NCBI GenBank assembly: GCA_010405405.1
Contig: MU004232.1
Coordinates: 2,611,038 to 2,675,037, forward strand
From: Microthyrium microscopicum
Taxonomy: Eukaryota; Ascomycota; Dothideomycetes; Microthyriales; Microthyriaceae
Direction of reading: 5' to 3'
Length of the DNA stretch: 64,000 nucleotides
The position numbers were made by a program, and so were the translations under genes. Every line of letters begins with the position of its first letter. The first letter of the stretch is position 1. A model generated the notes under the pieces. The model worked only from the letters and a program-made list of their open reading frames with translations. It was not told the origin of the DNA and searched no databases. Of the stretch, positions 10,853 through 21,602 are shown one piece after another.

Positions 10853-12631
10853 ATGGCTGCGGCAAAAATCAAGGAATCCAAGAACCAGCGGAGGCGGGCG
10901 CAGAAGAAGGCAAAGAAACTCGAGGTCAGTTGCGCCAGGTTGTCTATTATAAACCACCATACTGATTCATCGCAGGCGATCAAGACTCCTGCAACAGAGT
11001 CTACCGTACAAGATGATAACGAAGTACCTTCGGATTCCGATGCCCAATCCGATTCAAAAGTCAAAGCCGAATCTATACCTCCTCCACCCTCATTCTCCAT
11101 AGACCTCGATACCGATATTGAAGAAGGCGACCCACTCTTTGAACAATTTAAAGACGTTTTAGACAAGTTTCAAAGAGCTGGGGAAGATGCCGAAGCTGCA
11201 GCAGAGGAGGCAGACAAACCTGAGGTGTTCTACGATCAGGATGATGAAATACCTGATGAGGAGGACGAGAAGCGGCCGAAAATGTCGCGCAAAGAGAAGA
11301 AACGTCTAAATCGCCTTTCCATTGCCGAACTTAAAGCGATAGTAGAGAAACCGGACCTGGTGGAATGGACGGATACTTCTGCACCCGATCCAAGATTACT
11401 CCTCGCCATTAAAGCTCACCGCAATGTCGTCCCTGTTCCATCACATTGGGCTCTCAAACGAGAGTACCTATCATCGAAACGAGGTATTGAAAAGGCAGCT
11501 TTCACTCTTCCGAAGTTCATTCTAGATACTGGAATTGCGGAAATGCGTGACGCGGTGCTCGAAAAACAAGCCGAGCAATCCCTAAAGCAAAAGCAGCGCG
11601 AGCGCGTCCAACCAAAGATGGGCAAGCTGGATATCGACTACCAAAAGCTTTACGAAGCCTTCTTTAAATTTCAGACCAAACCAGAGTTGACAAGATATGG
11701 TGAGGTTTACTATGAGGGAAAGGAATATGAAACAAATCTCAAGCATTTGAGAGCAGGCGAGTTAAGCGAAGAGCTCAAAGCAGCACTTAGTATTCCACCC
11801 GGTGCTCCTCCACCTTGGCTCGTTAATCAGCAACGGCATGGGCCTCCTCCGGGCTATCCTGCATTGAAAATACCTGGGCTCAATGCGCCTTTACCACCTG
11901 GTGCAGACTGGGGCTATCACCCTGGCGGGTACGGCAAGCCACCTGTTGATGAATACAATCGGCCGCTTTATGGCGGTGATCTGATTGGTATTTTGCAGCC
12001 TCAGCAAAACCAGCAAATGGGTGAACCTATCGAGAAGTCACTGTGGGGAGAATTGCAAGCACCGGAAGAAGAATCTGAAGAGGAGGAAAGTGACGAGGAT
12101 GAGGATGAGGATGGAGATGATGATGATGACACAGGCATGCAAACTCCAGGAGGCCTTGAAACACCTGGCGGCTTTGCTTCAGCAGCTCCCTCGGAAGTCG
12201 CAGGCACCGAAAGTGTTGCTGGCGAATTCACCTTGCGCAAACAAAAACATGGCACCGAGACTGAAGAGACGCCTCGATCTGCATATACCGTGCTTCCTGA
12301 GCAAGCAATTAATGCTAAAGGATTTTTCGGCAGTGACAAGGTTTACGACATCAAGGCCGCACAGCAGGCCAATCTCCCAATTCTTGGTCAAGAAGATAAT
12401 AGACGGAAGAGAAAGGCTGGTGACGTGGATGTTTCGGTAGACATTGATGCTTTGGAAAGAGAAGATAGGTTGAGCAAAGATGAGATATCCAAGCAGTATG
12501 ACTCGCAGCGCCAACAACAAAGCAGCTCGAATCCATGGGCTCGTGTAGATCAAGATGACTTGAGCCAGATGATTGCAGATGAGGCCCGCAAGAGGCAGAA
12601 AAAAGATGAAGAGAGGCGAGGTAGACGGTAA
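10853..12631 (+). CDS. CUS1: splicing factor 3B subunit 2 (SF3b145/CUS1)
   Basis: The frame runs from ATG 10853 to 12631 (592 residues unspliced). A probable in-frame intron at 10925-10975 (GTCAGT...CTGAT...CGCAG, 51 nt, no stop) would reduce it to 575. In order: a basic N-terminus (SKNQRRRAQKKAKK), an acidic stretch, the DUF382 core (ELKAIVEKPDLVEWTDTSAPDP through MGKLDIDYQKLYEAFFKF), then the PSP domain with LSIPPGAPPPWLVNQQRHGPP, YPALKIPGLNAPLPPG and RPLYGGDLIG. The C-terminus holds an Asp/Glu run and a Lys/Arg-rich tail. It belongs to the SF3b part of the U2 snRNP, which contacts pre-mRNA near the branch site. Identification is secure. Confidence 0.96.
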   Translation: MAAAKIKESKNQRRRAQKKAKKLEVSCARLSIINHHTDSSQAIKTPATESTVQDDNEVPSDSDAQSDSKVKAESIPPPPSFSIDLDTDIEEGDPLFEQFKDVLDKFQRAGEDAEAAAEEADKPEVFYDQDDEIPDEEDEKRPKMSRKEKKRLNRLSIAELKAIVEKPDLVEWTDTSAPDPRLLLAIKAHRNVVPVPSHWALKREYLSSKRGIEKAAFTLPKFILDTGIAEMRDAVLEKQAEQSLKQKQRERVQPKMGKLDIDYQKLYEAFFKFQTKPELTRYGEVYYEGKEYETNLKHLRAGELSEELKAALSIPPGAPPPWLVNQQRHGPPPGYPALKIPGLNAPLPPGADWGYHPGGYGKPPVDEYNRPLYGGDLIGILQPQQNQQMGEPIEKSLWGELQAPEEESEEEESDEDEDEDGDDDDDTGMQTPGGLETPGGFASAAPSEVAGTESVAGEFTLRKQKHGTETEETPRSAYTVLPEQAINAKGFFGSDKVYDIKAAQQANLPILGQEDNRRKRKAGDVDVSVDIDALEREDRLSKDEISKQYDSQRQQQSSSNPWARVDQDDLSQMIADEARKRQKKDEERRGRR

Positions 12632-13473
12632 TCAAGGAAGAATGATAGAGAACGTAGTCTGGATTGAGGAGTTGTAAGATATTGGAAGATCAAAGAGGCG
12701 GAATAGACAAGAAGAAGATTCAGACACCCCGAATTGCTCAAACTTCAAATTTACCTGCCTCCAGTTGCATTCCATGACCAAATAGGATGATAAGAATTAC
12801 TTTTGAAGAAAACGCAACACCAGCCCGAGCAAATGAAGATGTGAGGTCGATTGAAATGAGCGAGCGACGAATCGTCCAGAAATTCCCGTGGTTCCTTGCG
12901 CCATTCTCTGTGGAACACGATGCCTCCCCTACAATGAGTTGTGGTCTCTCATGGCATTTCTAAAACCGCGGACAATTAACAACGCCCCTTCAAAATCTCG
13001 ATTGTTGGACCCCTTTGCTCCCATTGGTACGCATAATTAGCGAAAGATACTGAGGACTAACCGACCGATTGCATCACGGGATTATTGTCTGAACCTGCTT
13101 CAAAACGATACAAGCACAATGAGTAGAAGGTCGAACAAGCTGAAGTACCGAGAATTGCAAGAACAAAACCTAAACATAAGGTAAATGACAAGAGGAGGGA
13201 TTTGGTCAAGCACAAAAGCATACAAGGTTCAAATGTTCAAAGAAGATTTGTTGTCGTTGATGCCTTTGTTTTCGCCTTGGGTTTAAGGCCGCAGAGCAAA
13301 TCCACGACGCTTGTCCACTTTCAGCGACTATTGGCTTTTCTCAACTTTCGCAACTTGCAGCTCGTGCCAACGGCCATCTTCGCCTTCTCCTTCATCTCGC
13401 ATTCCGTTCATCCTGACGATCCTGTTTCCTAGTCTTTATTACTTTGACATCTCCGCTTGGAGCTCTCGCCATA
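12632..13473. promoter_or_regulatory. intergenic, SF3B2 3' end / RS-protein promoter
   Basis: 842 bp in tandem orientation. The last 100 bp before ATG 13474 are pyrimidine-rich, a usual feature of leaders of highly expressed fungal genes. No other gene is seen. Confidence 0.45.
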
Positions 13474-14855
13474 ATGTACGACCGCGAACGATCATACCGG
13501 CCATCGCGTCGTCCTTCTCCACCTCGCGACAATTATGCTGGTCGAGGCCCTTCAGCGGCAGATAGTTATGTGCCATCTGCCCGACGTCGAAGCCGAAGCC
13601 CACCATACCGTCGCTCGCCACCTAGAGAGTCAACTTGGCGCGATCGCGAAAGAGAGCGGCCTCGATCACCACCTAGACGTCGTTTTGATGATGAAGACCG
13701 TCGAGACACTAGATACCGTTCACCTCCTCGAGAGCCACGATATGCACGGTCTCCCAGACGAGATAGAAGCCGTAGCCCGGGATTCGCTAAGAGAGCTAGA
13801 GACTACTCTCCTCGACCTCGATCTCCACCACCAAAACGCGAGCGACTCGCTTCACCACCTCCGCGTCGATTCGAGAGGTCAGTCTTGAAACGCAATGTAA
13901 AAGAAGTTTATACTAACGTGTATACAGCCCTCCTCGGAGACGATTTTCTCCAGAGCGGCCTCGACCTGATCGCGAATATCCTCGTCGTTCTCGTTCTCGC
14001 TCTCCTCGTCGTGACGATCGATTCGAAGTCCCAGACCGTACCCGATCATACGAGAATGATGCATCGGCACCAATATCTGGCGCAACTTCACGCCGCTCTA
14101 GTCCTCCTCCGGTACATCCGAGTCGCATGAGACTTGTTCCCGAAGAACGTTCAAATCGCCCATCACCAAACCAATCACCTCCTCGCTCACCAGCACGAAG
14201 ACAAGATTCTCGCGACTATGGTGGTCCAGTAGAGAATCCTGGTTATCGCAATGGAGACACTACTCGCGCGCCGCCGTCCGGTCCAGCTGCTTCTCGTGCA
14301 GGAGCCGTGCCTCCATCAGGTCCCGCTGGAAGCTCCGGTTCACGCTTCAACAACCCCGTACTGTCAGCACCATCACGACCACGTGGAGGTCGAGGAGGTT
14401 TCGGAGGAGGATATAGAGGGGATTTTGGCGGTCCATCTCCACGTCGTGGCGATTTTGGACGAGGTGGTTATTTCGGTGGCCCTGCACGCGGCGGATATCA
14501 AGGCGGAAACTTTCGTGGATCTTCCAACTCGAGCTCTTCGACATATCCTCGCTCCCAGCGCTTTGACACGGCCAGCTCTGTTAGACAGCATCTTTCAGAC
14601 TTGCCAGCCATCGTCCCTGGAGGTCAGGCTCTACCTCCACTTGATCCAGCAGGCGCCCAGCGCCTTCGCAGATTGGAAGAAGAGGCAGCGCGACTTCGCG
14701 AGGAGATTGCAGAGAAACAAAAGATCAAACGACAAGGTCTGAAGGAGTGGGACAAACTACAGGCTGATATTGATAGCGCGCAGCGTAAGACGGAATTTCA
14801 GGAGGAGAACTTGCGCATTGGCAATCAAGAAGAGGCTACCGGTCCTGCCTATTGA
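13474..14855 (+). CDS. RS/RGG-rich RNA-binding-type protein
   Basis: Two exons, 13474-13877 and 13928-14855, are joined over a 50-nt intron with a perfect TACTAAC branch site, giving 443 residues. The N-terminal 200 residues are a dense Arg/Ser/Pro domain (many RSPP and SRSP units). Residues about 290-350 form an RGG/FGG box (RGGRGGFGGGYRGDFGG). The last 90 residues hold a coiled coil (RLRRLEEEAARLREEIAEK). No RRM or zinc finger is visible. Such composition is typical of nuclear splicing or mRNP assembly factors acting by RS-domain and RGG contacts. A specific orthologue cannot be named. Its place just downstream of SF3B2 may be chance. Confidence 0.85.
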
Positions 14856-15251
14856 ATAAGGATGGCAAAGACGAGCGAGAATTTGACTGAGCTGATATGG
14901 TCACCATGGTGGCACTGGGGTATTGTTTGATTAGTCGGTATTGGGTTCTGGCTCATTTCTTTATATCTGTACAAAAGCGAGCCTGAATAGCAATGCATAG
15001 CGAAGATCTAAGGGTACTCTAATATATATATATCGAAGCTCATATGCTCGCGTCTCTGGGCTACCTGTGAAACGATATATAAAGTCAACTTGACCATTTA
15101 AATGACCTTTCTGGGGAAGAGAAACATTGAAGCTTGGGGCACACTTCGAGCCAAAAGAGCATGGACCCTAGCTTTCATCTTGTGTGGTGCTTCTTGCATG
15201 AAAGCTCGATAATCCTTCCATTCCTCTCCACCTGCACTAGTTGATCGATTG
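14856..15251. promoter_or_regulatory. intergenic, RS-protein 3' end / aminopeptidase promoter
   Basis: 396 bp to the upstream aminopeptidase ATG (684 bp to the downstream one). A run of TA repeats lies near 15022-15032. Nothing else is recognised. Confidence 0.4.
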
Positions 15252-18200
15252 ATGCCGCCTTTAGCGTCCAGGTTTGGTTGTGCCGTTTCCGGGGTATGCT
15301 TGACCTCCCGCACCGAGCTGCCCCACTTGGTAGGCAACGCAGCTATCAATCGACGTGTCTCGCGTCTCACCTGGGAAGGTAGTCTACGCTGCTTGTCATC
15401 CTTCGTATCTCCAAGGACCATTCAATCACATATATTGCCAGTGTATACTGTGAGGTCTGCTGCTTTTCGCACCTACAAACATACTCTGCAAACCAACTTC
15501 ACCCACTCAATTAGACATTGCAGCTACGAAGCAAGAGCCATGGCTTCCGATCGCGATGTACTGCCAGACACGTTTGCTTCCCTTCCTACAAGCTATGATA
15601 GTATACTAATGGATTCCATAGGGTTAAACCGTCAAACTACAACCTCTCAATCCACGACATCGAGTTTCTAGGCGATTGGAGCTATCAAGGCACCGTCAAG
15701 ATCGATCTTGATATCAAGAAGAGTGCTAGAGAGATCGTTCTGAATGCCAATCAGCTTACCATTCATTCTGCCCAACTTTCCACAGAACAGACCAAGACAG
15801 AGCAAGCTGCAAAGGCGACAAAGATTGACTATGATGCTCCAAAGCATCGAGTTACGTTCCAGTTCGACCAGGAATTTCCTGTCACCAACAAGGCTGTTTT
15901 GGAAGTCAAGTTTCAAGGCACTATCAATAACGTAGGTTTATCATAACAGTTAGTCTGAGATTTGGATACTAACAAAGTCATTACAGTTGATGGCTGGCTT
16001 CTATCGTTCTCGCTACAAGCCCACCGTTGAGCCCGCGAAATCTGTTCCTCACGACGATGAGCACCACTACATGTTCTCCACCCAATTCGAGTCCTGTGAT
16101 GCTCGACGAACATTCCCATGTTTTGATGAGCCCAATCTCAAAGCTTCTCTCGAGTTCGATATTGAAATTCCCGAGGATCAAGTAGCTTTGAGCAACATGC
16201 CCGAGAAGGAGGTCAAGAAGAGCTCGAAAGATGGCTGGAAGGTTGTGACATTCGAAAAGAGCCCAATCATGAGCACGTATCTGTTTGCCTGGGCTTTTGG
16301 CGACTTTGAATATGTCGAGGACTTTACGAAGCGCAAATATAATGGAAAGAACATGCCTGTGCGCGTTTACACTACTCGAGGACTCAAGGAGCAGGGCCGC
16401 TTTGCGCTGGAAAACTGCCACAAGGTGGTCGATTACTTTTCGGAGATCTTCCAAATTGACTATCCCCTCCCAAAGGTTGATCTGTTGGCTTGTCACGAAT
16501 TTTCTCACGGCGCCATGGAAAATTGGGGTCTCATTACCTATCGAACCACGGCAGTTTTGTTCGATGAAAAGACATCGTCAGCAAGATACAAGAACCGAGT
16601 GGCTTATGTTGTATCGCATGAACTGGCACATCAATGGTTCGGAAATTTGGTGACCATGGATTGGTGGAATGAGCTCTGGCTCAACGAAGGCTTTGCTACT
16701 TGGGTTGGCTGGCTTGCTGTAGACCATCTCTTCCCAGAGTGGAATGTCTGGGGTCAATTTGTGACCGAGTCTACTGACACTGGTTTCACACTGGATTCTA
16801 TTCGCAACTCGCATCCAATCGAAGTCCCAGTTAGAGATGCTCTAGAGGTTGATCAAATTTTCGATCATATCAGCTACTTGAAGGGCAGCTCAGTCATTCG
16901 CATGCTGAGCGCCCATCTAGGCACTCAAACCTTCTTGAACGGAGTTGCTAGTTACCTAAAGAAGCATCAATACTCCAACGCCACTACCACCGACCTGTGG
17001 GATGCTCTGAGCGCTGCATCTGGCCAGGATGTGGCCAAATTCATGGAGCCATGGATTCGAAAGATTGGTTTCCCAGTCATCACAGTTGCTGAGGAGCCTG
17101 GCCAGATCACCATACAACAAAACAGATTCCTCATCTCTGGTGATGTCGAGGCCAAGGACGATGAAACCACTTGGTGGATTCCACTTGGTCTGAAGACTGG
17201 ACCCAAAGCCGAAGCTGTTGAAGGTACCTCTCTTAGCACGAAAGAAGATACCATTCGCAACATTGATGACTCCTTCTACAAGCTGAATGCAGATGCAAGT
17301 GGCTTCTATCGAACCAGCTATCCACCAGAGCGACTAAAGAAGCTCGGAGAAGCTCGTCACCTGCTCAGTCTGCAAGACAAAATCGGTCTCATTGGCGATG
17401 CTGCTGCCACTGCACAATCTGGCAATGGCACTACAGCCGCTTTCCTCGCTCTTGCTGAGCAGTTCAAAGATGAGGACTCTTATTTGGTATGGTCACAGCT
17501 TCTTAGTTCCCTAGGACATATCAAGAGCGTCTTTGCAGATGTTCCCGACATCCAAGACGGACTGCGCAAGTTCACTGTGAAGGTTGTCGGTCCAGTCGCT
17601 GATAAGGTCGGCTGGGAATACGCTCCTGATGAGGACTATCTCAAGGGCCAACTCCGCGCTCTAGTCCTTCTCCACGCCGGTGCCTCTGGCTACGAACCCG
17701 TTGTCGATGAAGCCAAAAAGCGCTTCAAGGCATACATGGGCGGTGAGACCAGCGTCATCCACCCATCTCTACGCACCGCCGTATTCCGCACTGCAGTCAA
17801 AACTGGAGGGCAGGCAGAATTCGACGCGATCAAAAAATTCTATACCGAAACCACAGCAGTTGACGGTAAAGAAATCGCTCTCTCCACACTCGGCCGTGTA
17901 CAAACACCAGAGCTAGCCAAGGCTTTCCTTGACTTTACCTTCTCGCCTGTCGTCGCGGTGCAAGATCGACATACCTGCGGAGCCAGTCTGGGCGGCCACT
18001 CGACTGGACGAACAGTCTTGTGGGACTACATCAAGACCAACTGGGACTCTAAAGTGTTCCCTGAGCTCTCTGGCAACATGGTGGTGCTGGAGCGGTTCTT
18101 GCGAGTCGCACTCAAGCACTTTTCGTCCTTTGAGGTAGAGAAGGACATTGGGCAATTCTTCAAGGACAAGGATTGTCGAGGATTCGATCGTGGCCTTAGT

Positions 18201-18293
18201 GTGGTGCGCGATACAGTCATCAGCAGTGCAAAGTACAAGGAGCGAGATGAGGCGCGAATCCGTGAGTGGTTGAAAGCAAGCGGATATGCTTGA
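15252..18293 (+). CDS. APE2: M1-family zinc aminopeptidase (Ape2/Aap1, puromycin-sensitive type)
   Basis: Three exons: (15252 or 15540)-15571, 15622-15931 and 15987-18293. Starting at ATG 15540 (MASDRDVLPDT-VKPSNYNLSIHD) the protein has 882 residues; starting at the in-frame ATG 15252 it has 978. In short-form numbering the exopeptidase motif GAMEN is at 289-293 and the zinc site HELAH at 325-329, with the third ligand Glu348 in WLNEG. The C-terminal ERAP1-like helical domain is complete. The enzyme removes N-terminal residues from peptides and acts in cytosol and/or mitochondria. The 96-residue extension is rich in Arg, Ser and Thr and poor in acidic residues, like a mitochondrial leader. 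Intron 1 (GTTTGC donor, TACTAAT branch) is fixed by the PDT-VKPSNY join. Confidence 0.95.
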
Positions 18294-19451
18294 CTCAGAA
18301 GTACGCTCTAAAAGCAAGAAGCATTTCCATTGCCAAACTCATGGGTTGGTTGTGAACATATACTGCATCTCAAAAGATGTATTGTTTACGCCTCTACAGG
18401 GTCAATAAAATAAATTGAATCCAAACCCCTTTTTGTCCATGAGAATATTGAAAGGCAAGTCGAGTTTGTCAACTTCAATCGTCCACAATATATCCTATTC
18501 CAGTAACCACCTCGGCCTCGCGCCACTTGCCACAACTATAACTTGCTCAAAATAGTCCGGCTCGTACTCTGTCAATAGCTCGTAGCAGATAAGCTATCCA
18601 GGGCCACCATTATTCATCCCCTGTTCTACCTTGGCTATACCCCTCCCCAGGGCATACACAGTATCTGCGATTCACTGATGCATTTCCTTCTACAATCGCA
18701 CTCAATCAAGCTTCGGGCCGCACGATAGTCACTGACAGCGCTCTGCTCAGAAGCATGTAGACTTTGTGGAGCAGTTTGATGGAACGAACGACCATGATGA
18801 CCACATTTACGATTTATCCCCAATGCCTGCGGAGTACAGCCTTGTCTCTCGCAAAATATTGAAGTATTAGGCTAGTCTTTGCTGTAAGACGTGCATCCAC
18901 CTGTCACCTAAACACTAGCGAGAATGCGGTTCGCTCTGCGAACCCCGATTCCCGTAGGGAATGTTTTGAAACGGTTGTCGGCAAGTCGGCATTTTTCTCC
19001 ACGAATTGCTTTGCTTTTGCTTTTTTCTAGCCGCTTTTGTATCCTTGCAAACAACGTCTTTGGGTGATCAGCGCGACCGAGGTTAAGCATAACTTTGGCT
19101 TTGTATCTGCAGTTTTGCTGCAGCTTTTGGGCCTGCCACTGGCGTTGAGCTTGCACGGTGCTTATATCCACGGGTTCGGGACGGGCTGTGTAGATCTAGG
19201 CTGCGGTATTGGCTGGACGGTTGTTTATATAGGCGGTTGATTGCCTGAGGGGTGTTCTTGTTCGTTTTTTCTGTTGAATGTTTCTTGTGGTGTTCGTGAG
19301 ATTGATTTTTGGACTTGTGAGCTTGGCTTTTGTGTCAAAGTCTGGTATACCTAGATCAGCAACTAGTGTGAGGCTTTGGACCTTGGACTCCATTTGAGTA
19401 CGATATCATACAACAACCGAAAGTCCACCGGAGAAACGCGGATCATATACG
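18294..19451. promoter_or_regulatory. intergenic, aminopeptidase 3' end / monooxygenase promoter
   Basis: 1158 bp in tandem orientation. A polyadenylation-like AATAAA context occurs near 18406-18411. The remainder holds only short unconvincing frames; no RNA gene is seen. Confidence 0.45.
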
Positions 19452-21197
19452 ATGGCTGTTCAGACGGAACCGACGACGAATGGCGATGTTGTGGTAGTAG
19501 GGAAGAAGGGCGAGATTGGTATTACGTTGGAGGAGACCAAGGACGAGTCGGAGTTACAGCCTGGCAATGAGAATACAGAGATTACGATTGTCGAAAAGCC
19601 AGCGTACGAAATCGATGGCGATGGGAATATCAGGCAAGAAGCTCTGGCACCTAAATCCAAGGAGGCAGATATCGAGGAGTTGGATGTGATCATCGTCGGC
19701 GCTGGTATCAGTGGAATCAATATGGGCTACCGAACTCAAACGATGCTCAAGAATAAATCCTTTACGATCCTCGAAAGAAGAGGGCGAATAGGAGGAACAT
19801 GGGACTTGGTATGTACAACATCTCATCTTCAGCTATCACGACTTCTAACCCATCACCAGATGAAATACCCCGGCATCCGCTCCGACTCCGACCTCTACAC
19901 CTTCGGCTTCGCCTGGCGACCCTGGAAATACGCCCAACCCATCGCCAAAGGCGAACTAATCCAGCAATACATGATCGAATGCGCACAAGAAACCGGCCTC
20001 GACTCCCACATCCGCTTCCACCACCGCCTCGTGTCCGCCGCCTGGCGATCCCGCGAACAACGCTGGACACTCACCACCGAAATCACCGCCCCCAACACCG
20101 CCGCCATAACAAAGACCTTCCGCACCCAATTCCTCGTCCTCGGCACAGGCTACTACGACCACGACAAACCCCTCGCGACCGTCATCCCCGGCCTCGAATC
20201 CTTCAAAGGCATCATCGCACACCCCCAATTCTGGCCCCAAGATCTAAACTACGCCAACAAAAACATCGCCGTCATCGGCTCCGGCGCAACAGCCGTAACC
20301 CTCACGCCCGCCCTCGCCGAAACAGCAGCCCACGTAACAATGGTCCAACGCAGTCCCTCCTACATCGTCTCGCTGCCAAACCGCGGCACCGCAAAGCCCT
20401 GGTGGATCCGCATATGGCCCATTGAATGGCAGCGCCAAATCGTGCGCTGGCGCTATCTATTCATGGGCTTCGTATATCGACGCTTCCTCTCAAAAGATAG
20501 CGACACGACGAAGAAGTTTCTCGCGCGTATTACGCAGGCTCAATTACCGGAACATATACCGTATGATCCACATTTTAAGCCGAAATATGCGCCTTGGGCG
20601 CAGAGAATGTGTTTGACGCCGAATGGTGATTTCTTCAAGGGGTTGAGGGATAAGAAGGTGTCCATGTGTACTGGAGCCATCGAGTCTGTCGTGGAAGACG
20701 GCATCGTCATGCAAGACGGGACGAAGATTGACGCTGATATCATTGTGACGGCAACAGGATTGCATATGAAATATGGCGGCAACTGTCACTTTGACATTGA
20801 TGGTGAGGAGTTTCGATTTGGCGAGAAATATCTTTGGCGCGGTATAATGGTGCAGGATATGCCGAACGCCGCGCTCGTGCTGGGCTATACGAAAGCATCA
20901 TGGACATTGGGCGCAGATGCGACAGCGTCGTTGGTGGTGCGCATGATCAAACATCTGGACAGAAATGGGCTGGACAGCGCAACGCCGCGGATGGCGAAGA
21001 AAGATGTGGTGCGGATTACGAGTGCGCCGGGCGTGATGGGGTTGACGAGCACTTATATATTGAGGGCGCTACATCGGCTGCCGAAGACGAGTGATCAGAA
21101 GCCGTGGAAGGCGAGAGGGAATTACTTGGAGGATAATTGGGATGCTCAGTATGGAAGTTTGACGACGGGGATGCAGTTTACAAAGTCAGTTACATGA
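19452..21197 (+). CDS. Baeyer-Villiger-type flavin monooxygenase
   Basis: Two exons, 19452-19808 and 19860-21197, give 564 residues. The 51-nt intron (GTATGT...TTCTAACC...CACCAG) has no stop and keeps frame, so an unspliced reading of 581 residues is open, but splicing restores GGTWDL-MKYPGIRSDSD, the standard join of the family. The FAD-binding GAGISG lies at residues 83-88. The Baeyer-Villiger fingerprint F-x-G-x3-H-x3-W is at 234-244 (FKGIIAHPQFW), and the NADPH-binding GSGATA begins near 259. The enzyme should insert oxygen next to a ketone or oxidise a heteroatom with NADPH and O2. About 70 polar residues precede the FAD domain. The substrate is unknown, and no pathway cluster surrounds the gene. 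Confidence 0.93.
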   Translation: MAVQTEPTTNGDVVVVGKKGEIGITLEETKDESELQPGNENTEITIVEKPAYEIDGDGNIRQEALAPKSKEADIEELDVIIVGAGISGINMGYRTQTMLKNKSFTILERRGRIGGTWDLVCTTSHLQLSRLLTHHQMKYPGIRSDSDLYTFGFAWRPWKYAQPIAKGELIQQYMIECAQETGLDSHIRFHHRLVSAAWRSREQRWTLTTEITAPNTAAITKTFRTQFLVLGTGYYDHDKPLATVIPGLESFKGIIAHPQFWPQDLNYANKNIAVIGSGATAVTLTPALAETAAHVTMVQRSPSYIVSLPNRGTAKPWWIRIWPIEWQRQIVRWRYLFMGFVYRRFLSKDSDTTKKFLARITQAQLPEHIPYDPHFKPKYAPWAQRMCLTPNGDFFKGLRDKKVSMCTGAIESVVEDGIVMQDGTKIDADIIVTATGLHMKYGGNCHFDIDGEEFRFGEKYLWRGIMVQDMPNAALVLGYTKASWTLGADATASLVVRMIKHLDRNGLDSATPRMAKKDVVRITSAPGVMGLTSTYILRALHRLPKTSDQKPWKARGNYLEDNWDAQYGSLTTGMQFTKSVT

Positions 21198-21602
21198 GAC
21201 GCATTTGAACGGTATGGTATAGTTCATTGATTGGTGTTGGCGTATTGGGACATCAAGGGTTGAGATACCAGACTGAAGTATATCGAATGAAATTACAGTA
21301 CAAGAATGAATACAAGGTATATATAACTCCAAACGACCGCCTTGTCCTAATCATTAACATTCCTTCTCCTTATCATGAACGTCTGCCTTCTCCTAAACAG
21401 ACATGCGCTTCATCCCATTTGGACATCCAGTATCCTCCGAATCGCTGCCATCCTCCTGCATGTTACAGAAATCCAACTCCTCTCCAACACAAACACGTGT
21501 GCCCGCCCATTCATGCGTATCGGCCCACTCAATCTCATGGATATCAGGGACCTCCAAATCATGATCATGCAAAGTGAGTGAAGCTCCAGCTACTTCAGCA
21601 TA
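21198..21602. other. intergenic, convergent 3' ends
   Basis: 405 bp between the stops of the monooxygenase (+) and the SPATA20-like gene (-). Short frames only. Confidence 0.4.
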
